Assembly: GCA_902827055.1 (NCBI GenBank)
Contig: CADEHD010000058.1
Coordinates: 1-7,263 of the forward strand
DNA length: 7,263 nt
Direction of reading: 5' to 3'
From: an uncultured Chloroflexota bacterium
GTDB lineage: Bacteria > Chloroflexota > Dehalococcoidia > UBA2979
The translations under genes and the position numbers were made by a program. Shown in pieces: positions 6,695 to 7,263 of this stretch. How positions within the stretch are numbered: position 1 is the first letter of the stretch; each line of letters starts with the position of its first letter. The notes under the pieces are model-generated. The model had not been told where the DNA came from. It worked only from the letters and a program-made list of their open reading frames with translations, and did no database searches.

Positions 6695-7066
6695 ATGCCC
6701 GCACCACGTCCACCCGCCGATCCCGAGGCGTTCCTTGCTGAGTTCGCGCCCGATGTCGCGGAGCTCGCGACGCGGCTCCGTGCGCGCGTCCTCGACCGCC
6801 ACCCGACCCTTGAGGAGCGCGTGTACCCGGGCTGGGGCGGACTCGGGTATCACGTGCGCGGTGCGGGGTATGTGGGCGCGATCTTCCCGCGCGACGGGTA
6901 CCTCGATATCGGATTCGAGCACGGCGCCGAGCTGGCGGACCCCCGCGGGCTGTTCTATCGAGGCGGCAAGCAGCTCCGCTACGCACGACTCGACGGCTGG
7001 GACGAGCCGCTCGTGGCGGCGATCCTGGACCTCCTCGACGCGGCGATCGCGTGGCAGGGCCGCTGA
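6695..7066 (+). CDS. DUF1801-like protein (YdhG-type fold)
   Basis: This 123-residue soluble protein fits the DUF1801/YdhG-like superfamily, small alpha/beta proteins whose function is largely unsettled. Typical features are an N-terminal helix with LRARVLDRHPTLEERVYPGW (about 28-47), a central sheet with hydrophobic-aromatic strands (YVGAIFPRDGYLDIGFEHG, about 58-76), a DPRGLF turn (81-86), a GGKQLRYARL segment (89-98) and a C-terminal helix. The ATG at 6695 is picked over the upstream in-frame ATG at 6626 because GGAGG (6685-6689) sits five bases before it. It is transcribed divergently from the mutase and is followed by 85 bases before the TatD-like gene on the same strand. A small stem (7070-7084, GAGGC/GCCTC) follows the stop but has no T-tract. 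Assignment rests on overall pattern similarity, so the family is likely and the function unknown. Confidence 0.78.
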   Translation: MPAPRPPADPEAFLAEFAPDVAELATRLRARVLDRHPTLEERVYPGWGGLGYHVRGAGYVGAIFPRDGYLDIGFEHGAELADPRGLFYRGGKQLRYARLDGWDEPLVAAILDLLDAAIAWQGR

Positions 7067-7151
7067 CGCGAGGCGATCGGCCTCCCCGTTCGCGCTCGAT
7101 CCCACGGTTCCGCGATGTCGCGTGTCCCGGCAATCGGCGACACTGGACGCG

Positions 7152-7263
7152 ATGACATCCCGCCGCGAGCGCACGCCGGTCCCCGTGCAGGCCATCGACG
7201 CACCGGTCGTCGATGCCCACGCGCACCTCTATTCCCGCGAGTTCGACGACGATCGTGACGCGG
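7152..7263 (+). CDS. TatD-family metal-dependent hydrolase, N-terminal fragment
   Basis: Only the first 37 codons are inside the window. After a short, charged leader, residues 19-37 read VVDAHAHLYSREFDDDRDA. This is the opening of TatD-like amidohydrolase-fold enzymes, where the HxH pair (H23, H25) binds the first metal at the end of the first beta strand, and the FDxDRD stretch follows in the usual place. TatD proteins are cytosolic metal-dependent nucleases (3'-5' exonuclease activity on DNA and RNA in E. coli); the wider family includes other hydrolases. The ATG at 7152 has no strong ribosome site, and a GTG at 7185 is an alternative start closer to the conserved region, so the start is uncertain. 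The gene continues past the right edge, so completeness cannot be judged. Confidence 0.75.
   Translation, partial: MTSRRERTPVPVQAIDAPVVDAHAHLYSREFDDDRDA

Noticed and set aside
6585..7226. N-terminal extension of the mutase frame (765 codons in all)
   Set aside because: The extension is low-complexity, antisense to the DUF1801-like gene, and crosses the divergent promoter region; large chains of this type are about 550 residues.

Overview
The window is GC-rich bacterial DNA, roughly two thirds or more G+C by eye. Its main content is a split (two-subunit) methylmalonyl-CoA mutase system. Catalytic and cobalamin-binding chains are separate genes, as in archaea, Chloroflexota and some other bacteria. 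With the high GC, GTG/TTG starts and a CCA-encoding elongator tRNA-Met, this suggests a high-GC lineage such as an uncultured Chloroflexota or a deep actinobacterial relative. That placement is inference; no taxonomic marker was compared.

Layout, left to right. Positions 1-260 hold no gene I can support. A small four-cysteine zinc-ribbon protein follows (261-527, +). A tRNA-Met(CAU) is at 629-704 (-), with its own good promoter (719-748) and a GC-rich hairpin (750-792) lying between it and the next gene. The minus strand then carries MeaB (797-1759) and the cobalamin-binding small mutase subunit (1791-2204). A plus-strand voltage-sensor potassium channel (2311-3102) starts divergently from the small subunit. 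Its 3' end runs 54 bases antisense into the epimerase gene. Back on the minus strand are a two-domain methylmalonyl-CoA epimerase-like protein (3049-3861), two DinB-family proteins (3858-4316 and 4411-4893) and the mutase catalytic subunit (4929-6584). At the right end are a plus-strand DUF1801-like gene (6695-7066) and the first 37 codons of a TatD-family metal-dependent hydrolase (7152 to the edge).

How the genes work together. Epimerase, mutase large chain, cobalamin-binding small chain and the G-protein chaperone MeaB form a complete methylmalonyl-CoA to succinyl-CoA module. This is the last part of propionyl-CoA, branched-chain amino-acid and odd-chain fatty-acid breakdown, or the reverse direction in 3-hydroxypropionate-type pathways. 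The transcription order is large subunit, DinB, DinB, epimerase, then (after the channel gene) small subunit, MeaB. The channel therefore splits the module into two transcription units, with the small subunit apparently under its own promoter. The most unusual points are the two DinB genes inside the module, the second VOC domain on the epimerase with altered metal ligands, and the channel's C-terminal tail read antisense from the epimerase gene. I saw no CRISPR array, insertion sequence, phage gene or cobalamin riboswitch.
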